This document shows, piece by piece, positions 14,749 through 23,153 of a stretch of DNA of 28,408 bases. The DNA is from UMGS1484 sp045661365. Lineage in GTDB: Bacteria > Bacillota > Clostridia > Oscillospirales > Acutalibacteraceae. Position 1 is the first letter of the stretch. Each line of letters opens with the position of its first letter. Both the position numbers and the translations under genes were made by a program. Below the pieces are notes generated by a model that made no database searches, had not been told where the DNA came from, and saw only the letters and a program-made list of their open reading frames with translations. The stretch covers positions 1 to 28,408 of the forward strand of contig JAZRFL010000160.1 of NCBI GenBank assembly GCA_045661365.1, given 5' to 3'.

Positions 14749-16938
14749 TTAATAGATCCTTTGAGAGGAAGCACCGTCAATATTACTTCGATAGAGTCTG
14801 TTTTCAGAAATGTAATATCGGTACCCGACATAAATCGTTCCTTTGTCGGTGGTTATGGTTTGTTGTTGCTTTGTGGTGAAATTGTAAAGCATGGGCGTTC
14901 CGCTAACGGTATAGGTAATAAGCCCTCCGCCGTATTCCGAAACGTCGGTCACGTCAACCCTTTTGGCGTCGTGCCAAACTTTTCCCGCCAATTCGTTTCC
15001 CGCAGAATCCACCACGCGAATTACATCGCCCGGCATATATTCCGCCCCAATATAAGGACTATAGGGATCCAAAACCAAATATTTACCAAGCGCATACAAT
15101 TCGGCATTGCTCAAAAATCCGTTTGATATAGCAGTTGTGTTGTTCAGCGTAGAACGGTCTGCCGAATACAAATAGCCACAATTGTTTCTGCCATATAAAT
15201 AGTACAGTTTATTTCCCACAAGGGTATAGTCGGCTACATTGGCAAGTTGTGATTTGATTTGGAAATTATGATCCGCTTTATACACCACGCCGCTGTCTTG
15301 AGATTCATACGGTTTGGCTGTTCCGGCATAAAAATACACACCATCCGAAGCCACCACCATTTTGGTAAGGCGCGCGCAATCAAACTGCGTAAAAATCACC
15401 GAGTAATGATTGGTACCGTTTAAATTACAACGATTCAGCACAAATTTTCCCGATGTGTTTTTATTGATCCAATAAACCTTATTGTCGTATATGTTCAAGC
15501 TGTTTCCGCTTGCTCCGTAAAAAGTCCCAAAGCCCGAAATCAGAACCTCCGGTGCCCCGCCGGAGGATTTTACGGCAACGAGATCCCCGTTGGCAACCGC
15601 ATACAATTTACCGTTTGAAACCGCAATGTCCAGGTCACTGTTTTCAACCAATGTGCCGAAATTTTCTGTTATAGCAATATTCCCTTGGGTTGATTCGGGC
15701 GGTTGCGAGGGAGTGGACTCGATCGTAGATGAAGAAGAGCTGGATTGCTCGGAAGACGAATTACCGCCGACAGGTGGCAATGGAACGCTGGTCGTCACAT
15801 GGGAGCTTGGCACCGTACCGTTTGGTGTTGACACCGTTCCGTTTGGCAATTGCACCGTTCCGTTCGGCAGTTGCACCGTACCGTTTGGCAGTTGCACCGT
15901 TCCGTTTGGCAGTGTCACCGTATCGTTTGTACCAAACGAAGCAAGACCCGAAAAAGTATCTTCGGCTTCGTCCTCCTTGGCGATCCCCTGTGATTCCACC
16001 AACGATTCGCCGTAAGAGGTCACAGGTTGCGTGGTGTCGCTGTCCCCTTCGTGGGACGTGTCAAACCACCAGCGGGAGAACAACATAACAAGCAATATAA
16101 CGATCATTGCCAACAAAACGCTTCCCAATACCAGAATCCCCGCAATTTTAAGGGCCGCCGCATTGCGTTGATGTCGAGCGATTCCAATAATGACCGCCGC
16201 ATCTTTTTTGTTTTTGCTGTTGGTAATGTTATTTAAAATTTCTTGTGCTACCGCCATACTCAACAGATTTGTTCCTATGGCGTGCCGTATGGCATTGGAA
16301 ATCAAAGCGATCAATTCGCTGCTGTAAATCGGCTTTTCGATCCCTCTTAATTTCAATATCTCTTTTAGGTTTTTCTTTGCCGCCTTTACCCGATTGGAAA
16401 CGGTGGTCCTGGGAACTCCTTGCATCTTTGCAAGTTCGGTTACGGTGAATTTGTCGTAATACAACCGTACCAAAAGCTCTGCCTGCTCGGCGGGCAATTC
16501 TTTTAGCGCCGCCGTTACGTCGGCAGTAACCGCAATATCTTCATCGGCCTCGCTGTCTAACTCCCCTGCCTCGGGTACGTAATCCTCAAAGCTTATGCCC
16601 GGATGGAGCTTGTTCCACACCGCAAAGGCGCTGTTTTGGGCAATGCGACCCAGCCAAGGATAAAAAGAATCGATCTCTCGCAGGTTTTTTAATCCACTTA
16701 ACATGGAAACATAGGTATCTTGAATCGCATCACAAATATCTTGATCCTGCTTCAAATATTTGCGGCAAACAGAAAACACATAGCGGTAGGTCCCAATAAA
16801 CAACCGTTCAAATGCATCTTTTTCCCCTTGTCGAGCCGATTCTATTAACGCGTGATCTACCACTTGCACAGAGGAGTCATCGTATTCCAAGCCATTTGAA
16901 AAGGCAATCATTTCCGATGAAAAATTAGTTTGATCCAT
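14749..16938 (-). CDS. membrane-anchored ECF sigma factor fused to an extracellular domain
   Basis: This 729-aa protein joins a sigma-70 family factor to a surface domain. Region 2 (about 38-110) has ERLFIGTYRYVFSVCRKYL, DAIQDTYVSML and SFYPWLGRIAQNSAFAVW. Region 4 (about 145-195) has LPAEQAELLVRLYYDKFTV, then the helix-turn-helix LAKMQGVPRTTVSNRVKAAK. One transmembrane helix lies at about 264-287. Outside follow an acidic segment, five NGTV units (344-376, mostly LPNGTVQ), a Ser/Pro linker (377-418), and a beta-rich domain (about 420-729) with repeated YxLVGNKLYYLY-like strands resembling DUF5050/propeller-type repeats. The topology puts the sigma domains inside and the repeat domain outside, so an external signal could control promoter use, perhaps by proteolytic release or conformational change; this is inference. 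It has its own consensus promoter and terminator and an AGGGGGAG ribosome binding site. No separate anti-sigma gene is adjacent. Confidence 0.88.
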   Translation of the reverse strand: MDQTNFSSEMIAFSNGLEYDDSSVQVVDHALIESARQGEKDAFERLFIGTYRYVFSVCRKYLKQDQDICDAIQDTYVSMLSGLKNLREIDSFYPWLGRIAQNSAFAVWNKLHPGISFEDYVPEAGELDSEADEDIAVTADVTAALKELPAEQAELLVRLYYDKFTVTELAKMQGVPRTTVSNRVKAAKKNLKEILKLRGIEKPIYSSELIALISNAIRHAIGTNLLSMAVAQEILNNITNSKNKKDAAVIIGIARHQRNAAALKIAGILVLGSVLLAMIVILLVMLFSRWWFDTSHEGDSDTTQPVTSYGESLVESQGIAKEDEAEDTFSGLASFGTNDTVTLPNGTVQLPNGTVQLPNGTVQLPNGTVSTPNGTVPSSHVTTSVPLPPVGGNSSSEQSSSSSSTIESTPSQPPESTQGNIAITENFGTLVENSDLDIAVSNGKLYAVANGDLVAVKSSGGAPEVLISGFGTFYGASGNSLNIYDNKVYWINKNTSGKFVLNRCNLNGTNHYSVIFTQFDCARLTKMVVASDGVYFYAGTAKPYESQDSGVVYKADHNFQIKSQLANVADYTLVGNKLYYLYGRNNCGYLYSADRSTLNNTTAISNGFLSNAELYALGKYLVLDPYSPYIGAEYMPGDVIRVVDSAGNELAGKVWHDAKRVDVTDVSEYGGGLITYTVSGTPMLYNFTTKQQQTITTDKGTIYVGYRYYISENRLYRSNIDGASSQRIY
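15811..15936 (-). repeat. six 21-bp tandem repeats encoding the (Q)LPNGTV stalk
   Basis: Units start at 15811, 15832, 15853, 15874, 15895 and 15916, each beginning CACCGT on the plus strand. The middle units differ at only one to three bases; the outer ones are degenerate. They keep the reading frame and encode the extracellular stalk of the sigma-fusion protein. Copy number may vary between strains. Confidence 0.92.
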
Positions 16939-16967
16939 TTCTCTCCCCCTCTGATCATATTTTCTCT

Positions 16968-16996
16968 ATTTTAACGCAATTCATTTTATTTGTCAA
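16968..16996 (-). promoter_or_regulatory. sigma-A promoter for the sigma-fusion gene
   Basis: A perfect TTGACA (-35, 16991-16996) and TAAAAT (-10, 16968-16973) are separated by 17 bp on the minus strand, about 30 nt before the ATG. The housekeeping form suggests that basal expression does not need the encoded ECF factor. Confidence 0.85.
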
Positions 16997-17045
16997 CCGA
17001 AGACGATCGGCAAGGTGTTACGGTGCTGACCTTCTGCCAAGTAAA

Positions 17046-17071
17046 AAGCCCGTGGACAATGCCACGGGCTT
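17046..17071 (-). terminator. terminator after the dockerin-acetylesterase gene
   Basis: Perfect 10-bp arms AAGCCCGTGG and CCACGGGCTT with a 6-nt loop are followed on the minus strand by TTT. It lies just after the dockerin-esterase stop and separates that gene from the sigma-fusion gene. Confidence 0.9.
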
Positions 17072-17080
17072 AATGAAAAT

Positions 17081-20000
17081 TTAGTTTTCCACAGGGAACT
17101 TGTCGATTTTGCCGACCACTTTTTTGAGAATATCCAAAGCATCGGCGGCATCGGCCTTGCCACTACCGTCTACATCGGCAACCACCGTTTGCTCGTCGGT
17201 CAAGGTCACCTTACCTACCACGCTTTTCAGCACTTCCAGCGCATCGGCGGCGGTCACTTTTTCGTCACCGTCCACGTCACCGTAGGTGATTTTTACGGGC
17301 GGTTCAATGTTTAACGTGGCTTCGGCATCCAACAGTTTTTGCAGGTTGGTGACCAATCCCTTTTGGGTATCGGTCAATTCTTCATAAGCTTCTCTTGCGG
17401 CAACGATCTGCTCGCGGTCGTCATTGGTGATTTCTTGGGGCAACCCATCGATTTGGTCGATTACAGCTTGCGCGGCGGCGGCATCTCTTTCAACCTTTTG
17501 TGTGGCCGACAAGGTGCCTACCGTTACGTCGTCAAAATAAAGGGTGCCGCTTTTGGTGTCTTCAATCAGAAAATCTATGCGGTTAATGCGGGACAAGGGA
17601 AGCAAGGAGTCGGTGTTATACCCCACCGCGTTGCGCAAAGAGAAGGTGTAACAAGTAAAATCGGAGTTGGCTTGAATGGTGGTGTTGTACACGCGGGTTT
17701 CATCGGTGGACGAAAGGGGCAACACCCACAAATTTCCGCTGTCTTGTTCGCCTACCAACACCTGCAAGGTTTTATCCCGTGCGTCATTGTTGCGAATCAT
17801 AACAGAAATGGTCTGGTATTTTTGCAACGAGATAGGCATGAGATAATTGCCGAAAAATACGGTAGCACCGGTGGTGACTTTTTGGTCGGTCTCGTATTCG
17901 ATTTTGATCGAGCCGGTTCCTTCGTGGCGTACGGCTTTGTCTACCGACGCTATGGCATACACATCGCCTTCAAGACCGCCTTGCCAAGTGGTTTCATAAT
18001 CCCCCGTAGCACCATGGTCCACGAACACCGAGGTGTCGTCACAGTACATCCAATCGTTGGAAGCAAAGAAGTTTTTCATATCCTTATCACTGCGATAGGG
18101 TACGGCAGGCAAGGAGTAAGAGTTGCAAAGGTTGGCGGTTTGTGCATGGGAGTTAAAAGCGTAAGTAAAGTTGATGGGTTCGGAAATATCGTCATGCCAG
18201 ATCTTTACCATGTTTTTGCCTACGATGGTTGCTTTGGCGGGAACAAAGTTGTTGACTTGGTCGGCAATGGTAAAGCCGTGCACCCCAATGCTGTTGTTAA
18301 GCAGTTTCAATCCGTCGGCTACGTCGTTAAAGGTAACGTAAATGGCATGATTTTTCACTTCATACGATTGCACGGTAGGCGCGTAATAATCCGCATCGCC
18401 ATATCCGCAGAAGTTGTGTGCGGCGGCCAGACCTGCACGAGTACCGCCCGGTTTTTTGGTGTTTGGGTGAATGGCATAAGCCACACTGGGAGAGGGCGGA
18501 TTGACGTAGGTCAAGGGAACGTCGTAAATGGGAATGTTGATGATGTTGCGGTTGGCTTTGGCGGCGGTGTCGATTTCCTCGATCCATTTGGGAATACATT
18601 GGGAGTCACCCAAGTAAACGTGGTTGGCAATATTGATGACAATAACAGGCATATCGCCGTTTTCGTAACCAAAGATCTTGCTGTATCCCGAAGCCAATGC
18701 CTGAATGGCTTGCCCGTAGAATCCTGTTTCGTTGGGTTTACCGTCTACGTTGGATTCCCCTTGACACCAGAGCACACCACCTACGTTCAGTCCACCCAAA
18801 GGAGCGATCTTGGTGTTGAACATGGCCGTAATATGACGGTAGTCCCCCGGTTCGGTGGCGGATTGGTGTTGGGTCTTATATTGGTTGGCTCTTTGCAAAG
18901 CGGATTTCACCACTTCGTTTGCTTCAATGCTCTCTCTGGAAAGCCAGGTTTGAATGTTGGTAGAACCCAAAGCGGCATTAATGATGGCTACAGGTACGTC
19001 CAGTTTTTCCCGCATGACCTTGGCGGCATAATAACCGTTGGCCGACATAGAGGCAATGTTGGAACCGCTGGCGGCGTCTACCCATCTGGCCCCTGCAATA
19101 TCGTAACGGGCAGGCTCAACGGGATTGGAACCCACGGGGTTGCCGTTCATATGCAGAATCCGCATATATTTGTCGTTGGCATTGGCAATTTCTTCGGCGC
19201 CGGTTTTTTCCCAATCCAACCGATATTCCATGTTCGATTGCCCTGCGGTCAACCACAATTCCCCAATCACTACGTTGGAAATGGTCTTTTTGGTTTGTCC
19301 ATTTTCGCTGATCACCAGTCGGTAGGCGGTGTAATCCCCTTTGCGAGGTTTCAGCGATACCGTCCATTTGCCTTTGTTGTCGGCGGTGGCGGTGGCGGTG
19401 TCGACAGGTTGCGAAGCAGACCCTGCATACAGATTGGCGGTAACCGTGTTGCCTGTGGTGGCGTTACCGAACAGATTGATTTCTTTGTTTTGTTGGAACA
19501 ACATATTGTCGGAAAAGAAGTTGGGCATAGAGAAGTTGACCGTTATACCCTCACCGCTGACGTAAGCGTCGAATGATGCTTTTTTTGCGGCATACCCTGC
19601 ATAGTTGGCAGGGTAGAAGTTTACATAATCTTCATTTCCTTGGGCGATTGCGGCATCAATTGCTTCAAACCGGGAGGCAAGGGATTGGTAGTTGCTTTCG
19701 GTTACGGCAGGCAAATCGGAAATCAAAGCGGAAACCGTTTGCTCGGCATTGGCGCGGGCATCCACATAGGCTTTGTTGCAGAAAAACAGGGAGTCAACAT
19801 TCATGTCCACTTGTTGATAGGCGTTGGCATTGCTCAACAATATGAAACGAATGCGGTTGATTCTGTTGCCCATTCCGTTCAGCGTGTAATAGGGGGAAGA
19901 CAGCGGTTGGGAGAAGCGACGCCAAGTGGTGTCCAAAGAAAGAGCGCTGTCGTAATCGTAGCCACTACCTTTTGTGCTCACGGCGGTATCGATGAGGTGC

Positions 20001-21121
20001 AGTTGCATGTGATACCCTGCGGTTTCCACCGAATCGGTTTTCATCATCGCTTCTACATAATCGTATTTGGTGTAGTCGATATAGTCATGGTTAATATCAA
20101 AATAGTAGGCGTAGGGTTTTAAATAAGAACCATGGGAGGCAGCCATGTCAATCCGCAAACTGCCATCCCCTGCAAATTTCACGGCATTGTCAATGGCTTT
20201 GGTACTGCTCCCTGCCAGAGAAAGCGTACCGGTTTTATTCAAATCAGCGGCAGAATCAAAACCGTTAAACAGCAAGATTTCGGTTTTGGTGGGGTCAATT
20301 CCCAGTTCCAATTGCTCATACACCTCTTTTTTGGTCAGATAACTGCTGAAGTTGTCGGGCACAAAGTTTTGATAGGTTTTGCTTCCGTCGGTCAATGCGG
20401 CGGTAATTTCATCCAGCAAAGGTTTTACCTCGTCCAAATTGTCTTCGGTGGGTTGGGGAAGTGCGTCGATTTTTTGGGTAATCGAAGTCAAGGCATTGTC
20501 TCGCGCGGTTTTGTAATCTTTGGTATACAGCAAAACCCCGTCTACGTAGGTGTCGATTTCTTTGTAAGAGCCGGAATAGTTGAGCATAACAAACCGAATT
20601 CGGTCAAATTTTCCTTGCATACCCGCCAAGGTGTAATAGGGGGCGCTTAAATCAAAAACGGCTTTGTTCCAGTTTTGATTCAATACCGCAGTCACTTCAT
20701 ATTCATAGCCACCACCGGCTACGCTGACGGCTTTATCCACCAAGCGTACCTGCATTTTATAGTTGCCGGTCAGGGTAACGTTACTTTTGTATAGGATTTC
20801 CAAATAATCGTAATCGGCAAGGGTGTAATAGGTTGCCGATTCAAAGTCGGTGTAATAGGCGAAGTTGCTAACCATGCTATCCAGCGAAGTGGGCATATCA
20901 ATATACAAACTGCTTGCTCCTTCGGCTTTTTGCGCGGTGTTCAAGGTTTTGGTACCGTTGCCGCACAAGGACAAAATACCCGAACGAGAAAATTCATCGT
21001 TTGTGTTAAACCCGTTATACATAACGGCCGTGGCAGTTTCGGCGGAAACGGTGAATAAACCGCACCCCAGACAACTGAACACCATGGCAAGACACAAAAT
21101 GATGCTGACGATTTTTTTCAT
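17081..21121 (-). CDS. secreted multidomain SASA-type carbohydrate acetylesterase with dockerin
   Basis: This 1346-aa protein has a signal peptide (1-27, probable cleavage after TVSA). Two homologous N-terminal modules follow (about 30-270 and 281-520). Each is a beta-sandwich-like domain (FNGFD/YNGFN, then SLYIDM/SLRIDM, then INRIRFILL/FDRIRFVML) followed by a helical segment. The SASA/sialate-O-acetylesterase domain (about 527-1008) has the GQSNMEY nucleophile S629, LWCQGESN (785-791) and AIHPNTKKPGG with H885. A further sandwich domain (about 1035-1205) precedes a helical YEELTDTQKGLVTNLQKL linker and a type I dockerin (1279-1338; GDVDGDEKVTAADALEVLK and ADVDGSGKADAADALDILK). It probably removes acetyl groups from plant or host glycans while bound to a cohesin. 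The substrate is not determinable. GGAGGGG precedes the ATG. Confidence 0.92.
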   Translation of the reverse strand: MKKIVSIILCLAMVFSCLGCGLFTVSAETATAVMYNGFNTNDEFSRSGILSLCGNGTKTLNTAQKAEGASSLYIDMPTSLDSMVSNFAYYTDFESATYYTLADYDYLEILYKSNVTLTGNYKMQVRLVDKAVSVAGGGYEYEVTAVLNQNWNKAVFDLSAPYYTLAGMQGKFDRIRFVMLNYSGSYKEIDTYVDGVLLYTKDYKTARDNALTSITQKIDALPQPTEDNLDEVKPLLDEITAALTDGSKTYQNFVPDNFSSYLTKKEVYEQLELGIDPTKTEILLFNGFDSAADLNKTGTLSLAGSSTKAIDNAVKFAGDGSLRIDMAASHGSYLKPYAYYFDINHDYIDYTKYDYVEAMMKTDSVETAGYHMQLHLIDTAVSTKGSGYDYDSALSLDTTWRRFSQPLSSPYYTLNGMGNRINRIRFILLSNANAYQQVDMNVDSLFFCNKAYVDARANAEQTVSALISDLPAVTESNYQSLASRFEAIDAAIAQGNEDYVNFYPANYAGYAAKKASFDAYVSGEGITVNFSMPNFFSDNMLFQQNKEINLFGNATTGNTVTANLYAGSASQPVDTATATADNKGKWTVSLKPRKGDYTAYRLVISENGQTKKTISNVVIGELWLTAGQSNMEYRLDWEKTGAEEIANANDKYMRILHMNGNPVGSNPVEPARYDIAGARWVDAASGSNIASMSANGYYAAKVMREKLDVPVAIINAALGSTNIQTWLSRESIEANEVVKSALQRANQYKTQHQSATEPGDYRHITAMFNTKIAPLGGLNVGGVLWCQGESNVDGKPNETGFYGQAIQALASGYSKIFGYENGDMPVIVINIANHVYLGDSQCIPKWIEEIDTAAKANRNIINIPIYDVPLTYVNPPSPSVAYAIHPNTKKPGGTRAGLAAAHNFCGYGDADYYAPTVQSYEVKNHAIYVTFNDVADGLKLLNNSIGVHGFTIADQVNNFVPAKATIVGKNMVKIWHDDISEPINFTYAFNSHAQTANLCNSYSLPAVPYRSDKDMKNFFASNDWMYCDDTSVFVDHGATGDYETTWQGGLEGDVYAIASVDKAVRHEGTGSIKIEYETDQKVTTGATVFFGNYLMPISLQKYQTISVMIRNNDARDKTLQVLVGEQDSGNLWVLPLSSTDETRVYNTTIQANSDFTCYTFSLRNAVGYNTDSLLPLSRINRIDFLIEDTKSGTLYFDDVTVGTLSATQKVERDAAAAQAVIDQIDGLPQEITNDDREQIVAAREAYEELTDTQKGLVTNLQKLLDAEATLNIEPPVKITYGDVDGDEKVTAADALEVLKSVVGKVTLTDEQTVVADVDGSGKADAADALDILKKVVGKIDKFPVEN

Positions 21122-21151
21122 AAAAGCCCCTCCGTTTACGAGTGTGTACTG

Positions 21152-21171
21152 CTGACGTTTGCTAACGTCAG
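21152..21171 (-). promoter_or_regulatory. perfect 8-bp inverted repeat in the leader of the dockerin-esterase gene
   Basis: CTGACGTT and AACGTCAG flank a 4-nt loop, about 31 nt upstream of the ATG and downstream of the predicted -10. It is too short and lacks the T run of a terminator. A regulator-binding site or an RNA hairpin affecting translation are both possible. Confidence 0.55.
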
Positions 21172-21189
21172 ATAAAATTCTTCATAATA

Positions 21190-21218
21190 ACTGTAACAAT
21201 TTATACCTAAAAAGTCAA
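21190..21218 (-). promoter_or_regulatory. probable promoter for the dockerin-esterase gene
   Basis: TTGACT (-35, 21213-21218) is 17 bp from TACAGT (-10, 21190-21195) on the minus strand. The -10 is weak (four of six consensus bases), so the promoter may need an activator. Confidence 0.5.
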
Positions 21219-21261
21219 CCATTATTCTATTTGCATTTTATGCCAAAATCAAGATATTGCC

Positions 21262-21302
21262 AAAGACCGCCCTTGGGGCGCAACTCCACAAAGACGGTCT
21301 TT
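21262..21302 (-). terminator. possible terminator after the 549-aa dockerin gene
   Basis: Arms AAAGACCG and CGGTCTTT flank 25 nt, inside which CGCCC and GGGCG can also pair. The position, 10 nt after the dockerin gene stop, suits termination, but the T run is only three long. Confidence 0.45.
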
Positions 21303-21311
21303 CAATCAGGT

Positions 21312-22961
21312 TTATTCTTCTACGGGGAATCGGTCGATCTTGCCGACTACCCTTTTCAGGATATACAACGCATCGACAGAGGAGATTTTCTCATCCCCAT
21401 CCACGTCGGCAAGGATTGTTTGCTCGTCGGTTAGCTTCACATTGCCAACGATCGCTTTTAGTACCTCCAATGCATCGGTGGCAGAGACCTTGCCGTCCCC
21501 TTCCACGTCACCGTAACGAATGGCATTTTCTTTTTCCAACCGAGCAATTTCTGCTTCAGCGGCTTCTAGCTTCGCAAGATTGGTCACGTATCCTTTTTGA
21601 GCATCGGTCAAGGCAGTGTAAGCGGCACGAGCGGCGACCACAGCAGGCTTGTCGTCCAACGATTGCACGGTAAGGGCTTCGATTTGGACTTCTACCACCT
21701 CGGCGGTCTCCTTATCGGCAACCGCTTGTCGTTCATCCAACAATTCTTTGGCGGCCACGGCGGCTTGTTGGGCATTGCACACGTACACTTGGTCTAACAA
21801 AATGGTAAAATCCTCCCCTGCCGAGGTAGGTACCATACGAAAATGCTGCAGATTCAAGGTGTTTCCGGCGTTGTTTTTCACCAATGCGGTAAGGGGGAGT
21901 TGAATCAAATTCCATTCCCCATACCGAAATTCATCCACCGCATACTTTGTAATATTGGTCACCGATGCGCCCGGATTTTCATACTCTATGCTGTCCTGCA
22001 CCTGATTGGCTTCCAAAAACCACGTAGCAAGCTTGGCATTTTCGGGGATCTTCACCCAAAAACAAATATAGTCGGTGGTATAGTTCAAGGTGATATTCTG
22101 TGTGCCAAAAAAAATACGGTAATCATCTTTTTTGGTGCAATTGAACGCAAGGCAGGAAGTGCCATACCGCTTGTTCTCAAAATCCATTTTGCCACCGTAC
22201 CATTCCGAAATCACCAAACCGTCTAAACTTTCGGCATCGCAACGGGAAATGATGCGACACCCGTCGGGGAATCCGTCGGTATTGGGAAGGTAACCTTCAT
22301 TGGAATAATAGCACGCTCTCAAATTGTCAAACTTAATGGTCAACCCTTTGCGACCAATAATGTGAAGAAACGCATTGGTAATGCGGGAATAATTCATATC
22401 ATCATGCTTGCTGTTGTCGTGAAGCAGGCTAAACTCCAAGGTCTGCCAACCGGCGTAACCATTGTTGTCGCTGATCGAGGTATTGATTTTGTGGTTGCGA
22501 CCGTTTTCATCTTGCAACCCAAAATACAACGTGCCGTGATGAGAAAAGTCGTTTCCGGGTTGTACCGATTCGTGGTCATGACCCAACAAGCTCATGTCGT
22601 TGACCCAAATATCCAACTTAAAGGTAACCTTACGCAAATCGGAAGCATTTGCCAAAAATCGATTGATCAAATGGAACACAAGGGTGGTAGAGGGGGAATC
22701 TTGCGTCAGGGTAACCACGCCGCAACCTTTGCCTTGGGTGGCGTCGGTGGTGTCAAGCGAATGATAATGCAGTGCCTCTTCAAACCCCCATAGCAGTTCT
22801 TCTTTTACGGCAAGCCCTTCTCGGTCAACGTAGTGAGAAAACGAATCTTTTTCATAAGCGGTTTGTGCCATAGAAAGTGCCAACACAGGGTGTTGCCCCA
22901 AGGAACAAATTAGCGCAACCGTAAGCAACATAGCGCCTAATTTTACCATAAAGCGGTTCAT
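21312..22961 (-). CDS. secreted dockerin protein with two beta-sandwich-like modules, no recognised enzyme
   Basis: This 549-aa protein has a signal peptide (about 1-31). Two segments (about 55-225 and 226-397) look like jelly-roll carbohydrate-binding modules, with phrases such as AGWQTLEFSLL, GLTIKFDNLRACYYS, YGEWNLIQLPL and TILLDQVYVCN; no catalytic signature is seen. A helical linker (about 398-478, YTALTDAQKGYVTNLAKL) leads to a type I dockerin (482-541; YGDVEGDGKVSATDALEVLK and ADVDGDEKISSVDALYILK). The end KIDRFPVEE nearly matches the end of the 1346-aa esterase. It may bind polysaccharide and target a complex to it; that is inference. I chose the ATG at 22961: AAGGAA lies 7 nt upstream, and the predicted transcript start near 22986 excludes the ATG at 22997. 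Confidence 0.87.
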   Translation of the reverse strand: MNRFMVKLGAMLLTVALICSLGQHPVLALSMAQTAYEKDSFSHYVDREGLAVKEELLWGFEEALHYHSLDTTDATQGKGCGVVTLTQDSPSTTLVFHLINRFLANASDLRKVTFKLDIWVNDMSLLGHDHESVQPGNDFSHHGTLYFGLQDENGRNHKINTSISDNNGYAGWQTLEFSLLHDNSKHDDMNYSRITNAFLHIIGRKGLTIKFDNLRACYYSNEGYLPNTDGFPDGCRIISRCDAESLDGLVISEWYGGKMDFENKRYGTSCLAFNCTKKDDYRIFFGTQNITLNYTTDYICFWVKIPENAKLATWFLEANQVQDSIEYENPGASVTNITKYAVDEFRYGEWNLIQLPLTALVKNNAGNTLNLQHFRMVPTSAGEDFTILLDQVYVCNAQQAAVAAKELLDERQAVADKETAEVVEVQIEALTVQSLDDKPAVVAARAAYTALTDAQKGYVTNLAKLEAAEAEIARLEKENAIRYGDVEGDGKVSATDALEVLKAIVGNVKLTDEQTILADVDGDEKISSVDALYILKRVVGKIDRFPVEE

Positions 22962-22992
22962 AACCATTCCTTCTTTCGATCCGATTAATTTC

Positions 22993-23021
22993 ATCATACC
23001 ACCTCACCTCAAATATGGCAA
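22993..23021 (-). promoter_or_regulatory. extended -10 sigma-A promoter for the 549-aa dockerin gene
   Basis: TTGCCA (-35, 23016-23021) and TATGAT (-10, 22993-22998) are 17 bp apart on the minus strand, with TGG directly before the -10 (extended form). It gives a leader of about 25 nt and fixes the gene start at 22961. Confidence 0.7.
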
Positions 23022-23093
23022 GAAAAATTGCAAGCGGCGGTGGCGGCTCCGACATAACCCTGTCACAATACGCCAAACAAATCTCATACAAAC

Positions 23094-23135
23094 AAAAACG
23101 GAAAGACGATACGATCCCTTCGTCTTGCCGTTTTT
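23094..23135 (-). terminator. terminator of the metal-uptake operon
   Basis: Two 15-nt arms pair except for one mismatch around a 12-nt loop. A on the left and T on the right allow action on both strands. It lies 19 nt after the permease stop. Confidence 0.85.
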
Positions 23136-23153
23136 TGTTTTACGGATAATGCG

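Noticed and set aside
17339..19576. Long open frame of 745 codons on the plus strand
   Set aside because: It lies wholly antisense to the dockerin-esterase, whose domains are unmistakable. The plus-strand translation has no recognisable motifs and an odd Gly/Val/Phe-rich composition caused by the codon use of the opposite gene.
17081..21121. Lipoprotein reading of the esterase signal peptide (SCLGC)
   Set aside because: The residues before the Cys do not make a good lipobox and a normal cleavage site (VSA-ET) follows, so ordinary secretion is favoured.
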